From Emiliania huxleyi CCMP1516 (taxonomy: Eukaryota > Haptophyta > Isochrysidales > Noelaerhabdaceae), in contig NW_005200506.1 of assembly GCF_000372725.1 (NCBI RefSeq), positions 183,129-247,128 on the forward strand: a stretch of 64,000 nucleotides of DNA, in the 5' to 3' direction. The notes under the pieces were generated by a model. That model searched no databases and was not told where the DNA came from. It was given only the letters and a program-made list of their open reading frames with translations. A program made the translations under genes and the position numbers. Each line of letters opens with the position of its first letter. The first letter of the stretch is position 1. Positions 54,601 through 64,000 of this stretch are shown here, piece by piece.

Positions 54601-57420
54601 GAGGGGCGTGCTCGCGACGCGGTCGCTGCGCGAGAGAAGGTCGCCGAGGGTGTTGATGAGCTCCTTGGCGAGCATCTTCTGCTGCTTCGCCGAGCAGTGC
54701 ATCTCGATGCTCAGGATAACGGGCAGAGGGCTGGCGGTGAAGGCGTGCTCGGCGATTGCGGCGACCACCTCGCCGAAGGCGACGCTTCCACAGAGCAGCG
54801 AGACCCCGCCCGGCGTGCGGTGAGTGACGCGCGGGCCCTGGCCCCACCACCGCCCAAAGGTTGTGGGGTCCCAGCAGTCGATCTCGAGGCAGCGAGTCCC
54901 CGAGAGGAGGAGGCGGCGGTACATGTCGGAAGACACGCCGGAGGTAAGCTGGTCGCCCTCGAGGAAGCTGTTGTGCGACGAGTCGATCCAGTAGCTGGTG
55001 AGCGGCTCAGTCGCGTCCGTGGGGGCGCTCCTCCGCTCGATGGCGCTGTTGCACGGCGAGAGCAGCAGGGCGGCAAACTCGTGCACCGAGATGGGCTCAG
55101 ACTCGACCGCCTCGGCCGGCCCCCTCGAGCGAGAATCGAGCGGGATTTCCCGCGCTTGCCTCGAGGCAGAGTCGCGGTGGACTGACGCGTCGCGATGCTT
55201 CTCCTTTGGCCGGAGGTCGCGGAGGGCAATCGTCCACTCCTCCCAGAGCATGCGCCCCCCCGCGCCCTGCTCGTTGAGGCAGAAGCGAAGCAAATCTCCC
55301 AGGTTTAGCGACACCTGGGACTGCTCGACGAAGGGCACGGTGCCCAGCGATGACATCCTTGTCAGCCTTGGCCCCGCCTCGAGGTCTGCGTGAGCAAGAT
55401 GGTCAGTCCGGCGGCCGTCATTGCAGCAGCCGCTGTGCTGAGTGCAAGCCGCGGTCCCGCACCTCGAGACCAGCTTCTCGACACACGCCTCGATGAAGGG
55501 CGTCGTGTTCCGACTCACGTGGAGCCACTCGCGGAGCTGGGCAGCCTCGCGCGCTGCCGAGCCCCACACCTTCTGCTCCAGCACCGAGCTCCACAGGCGC
55601 TGCTCCACAAACGGGCGCCGCTCCACGTCGGGCGGGCCCTCGGTCGGCTCCTTGTTCGCCCTGCGGCAGAGCCGCTCCCACACGACGTGAGGTGTGGCGA
55701 GAGGGCGCAGGAGTGGCGCCGTCCTAGCCCTGCTGCACGCGCGCCGCAGGGCTCGTGCGCGGCCGACGCAGAAGCGCACGGGCGCGCTCCTTGCGATCCG
55801 CCTGCGGAGCAGCGCCCACGGGCTCGTGCCGTGGGACGCGGCGATGCGCGAGAGCGGCGGTAGCCATTGGCTGGTGGGTAGGCAGCAGAAGCACAGCATC
55901 AGAAAAGCGCACGCCCCGAAGACGCTCGCCCCGACGACGATCCCCTGGATGAGATCGTCGTGCCCGTCATCAAAGAGGAGACTACGCGGCGGCGGCGGGG
56001 GCGGCGCATGGGGCGGCGGAGCTTCAAACGGCGGTTCGTCCTTCCCGAAGTTGTAGATCACGCCGCTGCCCTCGCGCGACCCTCCTTCCCAGATCCACGT
56101 GCCGTTGCTGAATCGAGCTATGTCCTTCTCCGAGTACCCATGTTGATCGAGCAAGTTGAAAAGATGCACATTCGCGCTGCTCCTGTCGCCCTTCTCGTCG
56201 AACTCGACGCGCCCGGAAAGGCCTTCGAACGACAAGGTGTGCTTGGACTCCCAGAACTGCGTGCCGAACTTCACCGGCAATGCGCCCGTCGGGGCCACCT
56301 GGCACGACAGCAGCCCCGCCGCCATGATGGCATCGTAAGCAAAGGTGCCGCCGGACGGGACCCAGCTGCTTACGTGTGGGTCTCGAAAGAAGTCGTCGCG
56401 GATCTGCCAGTCGGCAGGCAGGTGCGGATTGAACTGCGCGGGCTGAAGCTCCGCCCAGCGCTCGTTGGAAAATCTCGTCCACTGCGGATTATTGTCGGTC
56501 GCACCGACCGCCTTGATGATAAAGCTGCCGTTCAGTGCGGCCCGTCCCTCATCGCTGACAACCATGTCTAGCTCCGCTGCGGTGACACTATCTGGAAACA
56601 CCCAGGACGTGCCAGCACTGAGCAGGCCGGTTTGCAGCGCAGCGTTTACTATCAGATCAAGGCTCGGCGGGAAAGTGACGGCCAGCACCGCTTTGGCGCT
56701 GCTATTGCTCAGACTCCTGACAGCAGACCGTATCGAGGCTTCGCGGATCGAATCATCATCGGAGAACCCGCTGCTGACGATTTCCAACCCCAGGCTCTGG
56801 CATTCCGTTTTTGCCACTTCCTCGTAAGCGCGGCCGTACGGGTCCTGCTGGTAAATCACGGCCACGGTCGAGAGCCCGAGCTCATGCTTCCAGAAGGAGC
56901 AGATGTCTGACGCTGGCGCATGGTCCGATGGGATTGTCCTCATGAAGCGAGGATACTTCTCGGTGTTTGACAAGTCGGTCGAGGTCGACCAGTAAGAGAT
57001 CTGTGGCAACTTATAAGCACCGGTGATGGCAGCCGTGTGGAAGGAGACAGAGCTGCGGCCGGGCCCGATGACCACATCGGTGCCAGACGAGAGATCTCCA
57101 AGCGCCTGCACCGATTTGGGAACAGTGCCGCCGCTGTCGAGGAGCCGCAGCCGCAGCTGCTTGTCGCAGGCGCTCACAGTCCCAAGCGCTGGCAGCGCGC
57201 TCACATTTCTCGCGTTGAAGTCCGACACTGCGAGTAGTGCGCTCGCGACGACCGCCTGCATCTGCTCGATCTCCCAACACGTGCCGTCGACCCAGTCGCC
57301 CACGCCGGCGCAGCTGTCGGCGGTCGTCACCTCTTCGTACGAGAGCATGAAGAGACCTGCGAGGTTCACATCGACCGCGACGAGCGCGGGCAGTAGCAGC
57401 GAAAAAACCGACATCCGCAA
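51658..57420 (-). CDS. receptor phospholipase C: ligand-binding ectodomain, membrane span, PI-PLC X/Y, C2, FHA
   Basis: Exons 57420-53992, 53908-53759 and 53475-51658 join in frame to about 1,798 residues. A signal peptide (MRMSVFSLLLPALVAVD) is followed by a type-1 periplasmic-binding/ANF-receptor domain at 45-430 (TDVVIGPGRSSVSFHTAAIT, VAVIYQQDPYGRAYEEVAKT), a Pro linker, and one membrane span at 491-513. The PI-PLC X box begins near 805 and keeps every catalytic residue: H816 N817, E846, D848, H867, E906. The Y box runs from exon 1 (SLSEERLERLLSEQ) into exon 2 (AAWRAGVQMVALNMQTNDAL). Exon 3 holds the C2 domain (about 1233-1348), a short coiled coil and an FHA domain (about 1433-1518; TVGRDASSG, QRHISRQHAVLHV). 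Expected activity: ligand-gated PIP2 hydrolysis. The second intron has a GC donor. Confidence 0.85.
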
Positions 57421-58639
57421 GGTCTAACTTGGGACGCCGCGTGGCTCTGATTGAAACTCTAATTAGGGTTGCCACGTTGGTTTCTTTTTCCACGATTAAC
57501 CGAGAAAGAGTAACACTACCTGCTCGTTTGCCGCGTGCCTTCCTCGGTATAGGCGTGACGGCGACGCACGCGTGCTGTTTGCTCGATGACCCATGCCGGT
57601 ACTAGCTCGAGGTTCCCGGCTGCACACCGGCGCCGGATGAAGCTGGAGATGCGCAGCGCCAGCTGCGAGCCGTTGCCAGCGTTGCGGACGGCCCGGCGGC
57701 CGCCAAGTCGATACGTGTCGGCCAAGGCCGCCGTCCACCCGACAGTGGTAACACACCTGTTCACCGCAGGACACGACTTGTGTGAAGGACCGTGCGTGCA
57801 ATCTGGTTTTTGTGTGAGGGGGCGTGTCTTCGCGATGCCACAGTCCAGAGGCAGCCGCGCACTTTGTGTGCAGGATCACCAGGTCGGGGTCGAGGCACTC
57901 CGACGGGGTGTCTGTGCAGTGCGCCTTATACGCACGCGAGGTGTGGCTGGGAGAGGTTGTCGAGATTCGCCGATATTCTTGAGTCAGTTGAGTGTTGTAT
58001 GCATGGTGGGTGTCGTGACCATGCAGAGAACTCGGCACATTCTCCAACTGCATTTCGGCAGGTCTCGCTATCGCCTTGTACGAGATGTTGTAGGAGGCGG
58101 TCCAGCGTCCTCGTGTTGCCTGTTACAGAGACTCGGTTATATCGGTGTGCTTTTATCGGCATCTCTTCACAGCCATACCTGGCTTGCCACTGCGTGGTGC
58201 CCATGCGTGAAGGTCAGAGGCACGCGCGCCAGCGACATCTTGTTCAGCCTATCCATACGGCGTGAGGCGTGCACAGCGCGCATGCCATCCCACCTGCCCG
58301 CGCAGGGTCTACTGCGCCGGCAGTTGGTCGAATAGAGCACGCTCTGCGGCGGGATTGGTGCAGCCCAGTTGATGGGCGTGTCCTGGATGCGATCAGTGCT
58401 GTGCAGCTCGAGGGCAACCGCAGCCACCGCCAGGCGGTGAGAATTATGACGAACGTAGGACTACTGACCTGCTGGACCAGCTCGCACATTTTCGAAAGCA
58501 GCTCTGGGGCCAACGTGGGAGGAAAACGTGGACGAGTTGTGCCTAAAGGGCCGCGCCGAGTTTCCCACAGCCGGCAAAGAATTTCATTTCAACGCCTACC
58601 AAATATTTTACGACTGTTTTGCAACGAAACTCCGGACAA

Positions 58640-58820
58640 CGCTAGGCACGGGACTGGCACGCACTGGCACTAACCAGGTACACCACTGCAAGGAATTTAA
58701 GAAACAATCAAAACTGTCCTTCGATGTTCGTAAGAGCCACTTGCTAAGAGACCGCGCGCGGCGGCTGGGCTGGGCGGAATGTCGGCCCCACACAGAAAAG
58801 AACGAAAAAAAGTACAGCTC
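58640..58820 (+). repeat. dispersed repeat R3, long copy
   Basis: Phrases gggactggcacgcactggca, ccaggtacaccactgcaagg, aatttaagaaacaatcaaaa, gatgttcgtaagagccactt and ggctgggcggaatgtcggcc also occur in order at 61586-61770. Confidence 0.88.
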
Positions 58821-59151
58821 GCAGACAGACAGAAGCGGCGGCGTAGTGGTTTTGCTAAAAAGTAAAAAAAATCGTCACGGCAGATGGAGCATGCTCTTCA
58901 AGGCGAATCCGACCCCAAACGTGCGTTTCTAGGGCCCTCCTAATCAACAGTGCGTAGCCCGCTACCTGTGAACACCCCATCCCCAGGGCCTCCAGGGCTC
59001 GCTCGCACCTCAACCTCTCACCCCACCGGCGGCGGGTTTGAAGACACTGAGCCGAGCGCGCCGGCGGCGGTCCGCCGCCGGCGCGCTCGCGGATGGCTGA
59101 GCGGCACAGTTTCTGGCCGCCCGGCCTGCGAGCAGTCGCCGCGAGACAATC

Positions 59152-59358
59152 GAAGGCGCTCAGTTCAAGCAAGCGCGCCGCCATGCCAGATCTCGCCCCA
59201 CGCCCCGACCAGACCGGGCAGTACGTGCAGGAATGATGCAGGCATGATGCTTTAATGGATGGGTGTTGTGAGCACGCCAGCGGCACCGCTGCGCACTCTC
59301 AGGGTCGCAGCCGCCTATCTCGTTCGGGTTTCTTCGATCAAATGAGGGACGGCAGTGG
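59152..59358 (+). repeat. dispersed repeat R4, copy B
   Basis: Matches 49980-50175. Its first 32 bases (caatcgaaggcgctcagttc onward) are the reverse complement of the start of copy A, with a 4-base insertion. Confidence 0.92.
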
Positions 59359-59374
59359 GAGGGGGGATGCCCAT

Positions 59375-61482
59375 ATGCAGCACGGCACCAATGCAGCCTT
59401 GCCGTCCGCGAACCGTGTGCAGGTACGGCCATCGCGCTTGCTCATCGTAGTCGCCGCCCAATGCGTCGCAAGCAGCGCGAGCTTTGAGACTATGCGTGGA
59501 TGCCCTGAGGGTTGGCCACGCGAGGTCGGACCCAACGGAGGCCAGCTGTGCCGCAAGAAGGACCGCGAATCGATGGAATGGATTTGCGCTGACTGCTGGA
59601 AGCAGCTCGCTGGCGAGCCGTGGTGCGCTCCGTCCGGCACGTGTAGCGCCAGCCCGCCCTCGGCAGCAACGCTCGACAATCTGCTCATGTTGCGAGAGCC
59701 GACCAGCCTCCCCAGTCTGCCCATGTTTTGGCACATCCCGAAGGCGGCTGGGACAGCGATGGAGGCATTGCTCGTTTTCCTGTATAACAAAACCATCTTG
59801 ATCCACGAGCAGGCCAGTCCGACCGAGGCCACCTGGAAGCGTGTCAAGGCTGGCGGCAAGGTGGCCGGTGAGGACTCGCCATGGGTCGTGCATGAGCCAA
59901 CTGAGATCACCGCTGCAGAGGTGGCGGCAGCCGCTGAGCAGTCCGGCGGCGCGAAGCTGGCCATCATGACCGACCTCCCCTTCATTAACCTGCCGCTCCT
60001 CAAGACGGTGCGCTGCCGCTTGTTCGCCGTATTTCGACAACCCGTGACGCGGGTGGTGTCGCTCTTCAACTACCTCCAGACCGCCACCTGGGAGCCAACC
60101 TACGGCAAGATACCTTCGAAGTTCGAAGCCTACATCGAATCTAGCACATTTGAATCGCGGTGGCTTACCACTGCGCTTGCACTCCCGCCCGAGAAGTGGG
60201 CGATGGCAGACGCGCTCGGCTCCAAACGCCTGCTCGCGGAAGCCAAGCGCACGCTCAGCCGCTTTTGCCTGGTTGGGCTCTTCGACCGCTTGCCCGAGTC
60301 GTTGACGCGCTTTGAGACTTACTTCAACCTGCCGCACACGGGGAGCCCGGGTCTGCGAGCCAGGTTCACGACTGGTGACGGTGCTTGGAACCAGGCAGCG
60401 AAGGCTGCCGACAACCGCACCAGACTCGTCGAGGGCACCCCCCTGTGGACCAAGGCGAGCGCGCTGCAACTCAGTGCACCCGCTGAGGCGCGCCTTCTAA
60501 CGAGTGTGTCTGCATGCAGGTTGAAGGGAAGCTGCAAAGCGACGTGGCTGTGTACAAGCACGCGGCGCGTCTCTTTGAGCAGCAGGCAGGTCTGGTTGCT
60601 CCCGGCGCGGGTGAGGGCGCGCCCACGCCCAAGACAGCGCCCGAGACTCGGCTCACGGCGGGCTCGAAACGTGGGGGGGGTAGACGCTGCATACTCCCCC
60701 GGCGTGCAGCCGAGGCCAGGGTCGCTGCACCTTGCAGCGGGGATGCACGCAGGCTTGCACGCAGGCTCGTCGCGCGTCGCGACCACTGCAGATCTGGCGG
60801 CTATGTGGGCGAGGCTCTCGGCGTGTACTCCTACTTGCCCGGCTGCCAAGGGACGTCGCCGACGGGCATCCACTGGACATACGTGCAGCCGCAGCATACT
60901 GGCACAGGCACCGTCCTCCGATACCTCTACACCAAAGGCATTGTGACCAACGCCACCTGCCAGCATCACCACACGGCACTGCCTTCGCCGGGAGTAACGC
61001 ATGCGTTTGCCTTTGTGACCAACCCGTACAAGAGGGTCGTGTCGAATGCGGGATTCTGGAAAATCCTCCAGGCGCCCACCGAGGCATTCCCCGACAAGGA
61101 CCCAATCTGCCGCTTCAGAGCTTGGCTGCACGCGCAGGACTGCCCGCCCGTTCTGCCACAAACTGCCCTCTTGGCGTGCCACCCGGTGAAGTTTATCGGC
61201 CACACAAGTTCACTCGCGGCGGACCTTCGGACAGCACTGCTTGGTGTCGGCTACCCTGCCGGTGTCGGAGGCGGACGAGTGCCGCAGGAGATCGAGTTCG
61301 GAACCGGAAAAGACCAGCGGCACTGCATCACGAGCTGCTCCTCCAACAAAACGGATGCGCCATCGCTCGCAGACTGGTACGACCACGCCTCGCTGAAGAA
61401 GGTGCAATCTTGGTACCAAAGCGACTTCGAAGCGTACCACTTCTCGTTGGATCCGGCCATTGAACACCACCAAGCATCTTAA
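59375..61482 (+). CDS. two-domain sulfotransferase-like protein
   Basis: Exon 1 59375-60427 and exon 2 60520-61482, with a 92-nt GT-AG intron that begins GTCGAGGG while exon 2 begins GTTGAAGG. A leader (RLLIVVAAQCVASSA) suggests Golgi or secretion. Domain 1 has the PAPS 5'-loop (FWHIPKAAGTAMEALL) and the 3'-phosphate motif (LFAVFRQPVTRVVSLFNYL), ending VEGKLQSDVAVYKHAARLFE, typical of membrane heparan-type sulfotransferases. Domain 2 repeats the pattern more weakly (VQPQHTGTGTVLRYLY, AFVTNPYKRVVSNAGFWK). The linker at 60585-60860 is poor in protein character and may hide an intron or a gene boundary. The start at 59375 is chosen because upstream codons lie in repeat R4. An R3 fragment begins at the stop codon. 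Confidence 0.65.
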
Positions 61483-61483
61483 C

Positions 61484-61770
61484 ACTGGCACTAACACAGG
61501 TAATAAATAATATTAATATATAATAAAGAAAACGGACACCTCTACTAGGAGATGGGTAAAAGGGAACAGGTCCCCGCCCGTGCATAGGTACACCACTCCA
61601 AGGAATTAAAGAAACAATAAAAACTGTTAGTTAGCAGTCCCCCTTCGTGTATGTTCGTAAGAGCCACTTACTGAGTAAGGAGACCGCGCGCCCCCCCCCG
61701 CGCGGGCCGCGGCTGGCAGGGCTGTGGCTGGGCGGAATCTGTCGGCCCCCCACGCAGAAAAAAGAACGCG
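61484..61770 (+). repeat. repeat R3, split by a LINE tail
   Basis: R3 runs actggcactaacacaggt to 61502 and resumes aggtacaccactccaaggaa at 61584, continuing as in 58676-58820. The insert between is the LINE 3' end. Confidence 0.88.
61503..61584 (-). mobile_element. LINE 3' tail, copy 3, nested in R3
   Basis: acggacacctctactaggag, atgggtaaaagggaacaggt and ccccgcccgtgcat are the LINE 3' UTR in minus orientation with an AT-rich tail. The bases AGGT flank it on both sides, fitting a 4-base target-site duplication. Confidence 0.8.
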
Positions 61771-61910
61771 AAAACGAAAAGGAGCGCCCTCTCTACTCTG
61801 CACTCTCGTGGTAGCCCGCAGCCAGAACCGGCGGCGTGTGGTTTTGCGAGTAAAAAAGAGAAAAGGATCGCGCGTCGGGTGCGTGGGGCTCTGACTCCCG
61901 CCCACTCAAC
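61771..61910. other. 3' flank of FAD-RRM gene
   Basis: About 140 bases; nothing recognised. Confidence 0.3.
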
Positions 61911-63830
61911 TCACGCGCGTCCGCCGCGGCGGCCAGCGCGGCCGCCGCCGTTCCCGCGCCCGCGCCCGCCGCCGCGCCCAACGCCGCCGCCGCCGCCGTC
62001 CCTCCGCTCCTCCAGGCTGACCCGCAGAGCCCGCCCGCCCAACGTCTTGCCGTCGAGGGAGCGCACCGCCTCCGAGGCCGCCTCCGCCGTCTCCATCCGC
62101 ACCTTCGCCATGCCGCGCGAGAGGCCGTCCGCCGAGGTGAGGACCTGCGCCGCCGAGACGGAGCGCCGCCCGGCGCAAGCCTCGATCTCGTCCACCAGCC
62201 TCGCCTCGCCCCACTCGTAAGGCAAATTGTGCACAAACAGCCGCTGCGCAAAGTACCGCTTGCCTCCCCCTCCGCCGCCACCGCGCCCGCCGCCGCCACG
62301 CCCTCCGCCGCGCCCGCCGCCGGCCTCTGCCGGCTGCACCCACGACGGCTGGCCAGGGGCGCCGCCGAATGCCCCTTCGATGGGCACGAACCTGCCGCCG
62401 TCTGCGCCGAGGCTGAGGCCGGCGGGCTGTGCTGGCGTGGCGGCGAGGTGGTTGGCCAGCGCCTCGCCGGAGAGGAAGGCGCCTAGGAGAGCTCCGAGAA
62501 GGCTCCGGGAGAAGGCTCGGGGGACGGGGGCAGCGCCTCGAGAGAAGGCGCCCTCGACAGTGGCCGCGTGCTCGGCGGAGGCGGCGCACCAGTCGCCTGC
62601 GATGCCGATGCGGTGCTCCGCGTCTGCCACCAGCAGGGGCGGGGTGGGGACGTGAGCCCGCGGGGCGACGAAAAGGGGTCGTCAGCGGCGGCGGCAGTGG
62701 CGGCGGCAGTGGCGGCGGCGGCGGCGCGGCGGCGGTGGCGGCGGTGGAGGCGCACCCCAGACGTAAGGGTCGTCCCACCTGCAGAGAGGCAGCGCGGCAC
62801 CCCACAGCTGCAGCCTGGTGCGGAGGGGCTTGAGCGCCTCTGGCTCGAGCCCGACGGCGGCCTCGACCGCGCGGAGGAGCTTCGCCGTCACCTCCGCCTC
62901 CGCCTCAGTCCCGGCCAGCTGCTCCTGCGGCACCTTGTGCGCCTTGCCGAATGCGCCGGTGCTCAGGGCGGTCCAAACCTCGCCGCCCCCGTCGGCCGGA
63001 GCGTACTTTGCGGCATTGTTTGCCAGCCAGCGCAGCGGGCCGCCGCGCACCTCCGCCGCGTCGAAGTCGGAGGGCATCACCCCGGCCGGCGCCTCGAACG
63101 CCAGCGAGTAGACAGAGTTCAGCGTGAAGACGCCGCCGCCCTCGCGCCCTCCGCCGGGCAGCGAAGCGGCAAAGCGAGTGCGGAGGAGCGAGTGCACGTC
63201 GCGCGCCGGCACGCTCGAGGTCAGCCGCTCCGCGCATTTTCCATTGTGCGCAATCACGACCGCGTCGAAGCGACAGTCGTCGCCCGCGCCACTGGGCAGC
63301 CGCAGACGCCACATCCCGTCGCTCTCGTACGTGATGCCTCCGTTGGGCGGCACCCACACGTCCTGACGCACGTCGAGGCCGCGCGCCAGCGCCGCCGCGA
63401 TGCCGCCCATGCCGTCCGCGCCCACGTAGCGCACGGCGTCGCCCTCGACTGGCACAGCAGCAGCGCCTCCTTCCAGGGCAACAACTCGTGCCGGCCACTG
63501 CTTGACCAGCCCCTCGGTCTCCAGCTCCTTCATCAGAGCGCTGAAGCTGGCCGAGCGGGCGGTCGCGTACTGAGCGGCATGATCCACCGTCGCTCCGCCA
63601 GGCCAGGTGCGTGAGGAGCAGCGCCCGCCAGGAGCGTGCTTCCCCGTGTCGAAACAAACGGCCTCGTGGCCGAGCTGCTGCAGCCGGCGGGCGCACGCCA
63701 GGCCGGCAATGCCGCCGCCGATGACGGCTGTGCGTTGAGGAGTAGACTGGGTGAGCGCGGGCGCGAGCGGCATGAGGTGCATGTATGATTTGTTGCTGCC
63801 GAAGGCGCGCTGCCCGAACAAGCAGAGCAA
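61911..63830 (-). CDS. renalase-like FAD oxidoreductase fused to an RRM
   Basis: Exons 63830-62756, 62623-62552 and 62482-61911. The first holds a Rossmann FAD fingerprint (TAVIGGGIAGLACARRLQQL, GGRCSSR) and the body of a renalase/amine-oxidase-type flavoprotein (FDAVVIAHNGK, PLRWLANNAAKY). Exon 2 supplies its C-terminal FAD motif (IGIAGDWCAASAEHAATVEG), and exon 3 finishes it (AFLSGEALANHLAA). It then runs on through a Gly/Arg linker into an RRM (RLFVHNLPYEWGEARLVDEI, RGMAKVRMETAEAASEAVRS, GGRALRVSLEER) and an RGG tail. Intron 2 is GC-AG and starts GCGCCTTCTCTCGAGGCGCT against exon 3 GCGCCTTCCTCTCCGGCGAG. Substrate unknown; the RRM suggests RNA binding. The exact ATG is uncertain among three in-frame Met. 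Confidence 0.78.
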
Positions 63831-64000
63831 GTGGCTGCGTGGCTTTCAGAAAAAAGATTTTTTCCGGGAAGAATACTTCCGCGATTGGTGTTCACAGGGG
63901 CCTCTGCGGCAAAGTCAGACCACCCCACACCTACCTACCACCTACCTACCGCAGCAAACCTTCGGCTCCCGCTCAGGCTTGCCGCGCCCGTGCGGCGCGC
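63831..64000. other. upstream flank of FAD-RRM gene
   Basis: 170 bases to the window edge; a ctacctaccacctacctac-type repeat at 63931-63950 is the only feature. Confidence 0.3.

Larger units (their letters stand above)
57421..59374. other. divergent intergenic region with repeats R3 and R4
   Basis: About 1.95 kb between the receptor gene (-) and the sulfotransferase gene (+). No gene supported. R3 and its long 3' continuation at 58640-58820; R4 copy B at 59152-59358. Confidence 0.45.

Noticed and set aside
60480..60520. A 14-nt intron in the sulfotransferase gene (gtgtctgcatgcag)
   Set aside because: It restores the frame but is far below workable intron size; the 92-nt intron 60428-60519 gives a better protein join and fits the border-copy pattern.

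Overview
The window is nuclear DNA of a GC-rich unicellular eukaryote. Genes carry spliceosomal introns, many of them short (about 57-130 nt) and many using GC-AG rather than GT-AG borders. One seryl-tRNA synthetase is of bacterial (organellar) type with an N-terminal leader. There are pherophorin-like PPSPP linkers, LINE-type retroelements, and no operons. A haptophyte-like alga is the best guess, but this is inference from style, not from a marker gene. No rRNA, tRNA or CRISPR array was found.

Layout. 1-4446 (-): very large membrane protein joining a vWA ectodomain to fimbrin-type actin-binding CH domains, open at the left edge. 4836-5708 (-): secreted LamG-like protein. 6582-7262 (+): RING plus BspA-type LRR protein. 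8402-11303 (+): nicotinamide riboside kinase-like gene, then an ataxin-10 homologue. 12052-14946 (-): seryl-tRNA synthetase, 8 exons. 15339-17752 (-): RING-CH protein and a CMP/dCMP-type deaminase. 18883-20351 (+): membrane protein. 21108-23035 (-): truncated LINE. 23103-25457 (-): NMNAT-like nucleotidylyltransferase and taspase-1-like protease. 27177-30346: AT-hook protein and a PUB-domain protein. 30.3-34.3 kb: repeat-rich. 34355-39670: coiled-coil/ShKT membrane protein, F-box/pseudokinase/LRR protein, small membrane protein. 40-42.7 kb: repeats, a frameshifted glycosyltransferase-like relic and a second LINE copy. 42914-48275 (-): SRAP (HMCES-like) protein, RCC1 repeats, secreted 2OG-oxygenase-like fusion. 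50221-51214 (-): broken GT31 galactosyltransferase. 51658-57420 (-): one-piece receptor with ligand-binding ectodomain, PI-PLC, C2 and FHA. 59375-61482 (+): double sulfotransferase. 61911-63830 (-): FAD oxidoreductase fused to an RRM.

Three things stand out. First, unusual fusions: vWA ectodomain to fimbrin CH domains (an integrin-like link in one chain), a periplasmic-binding-type receptor fused to a complete PI-PLC, and a renalase-like FAD enzyme fused to an RRM. Second, intron borders: in most introns resolved here the first bases of the intron are an imperfect copy of the first bases of the next exon, and in some the end of the upstream exon is also repeated at the intron end. That is what tandem duplication across an AG|G boundary, or a target-site duplication from an intron-generating element, would leave. 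Third, at least four dispersed repeat families, including a LINE tail nested inside another repeat and a repeat pair that differs by an internal inversion.

Exon limits were set by hand from reading frames, domain continuity and AG acceptors, so each junction is a prediction. Bases 37905-38330 look like poor-quality sequence and break one gene model.
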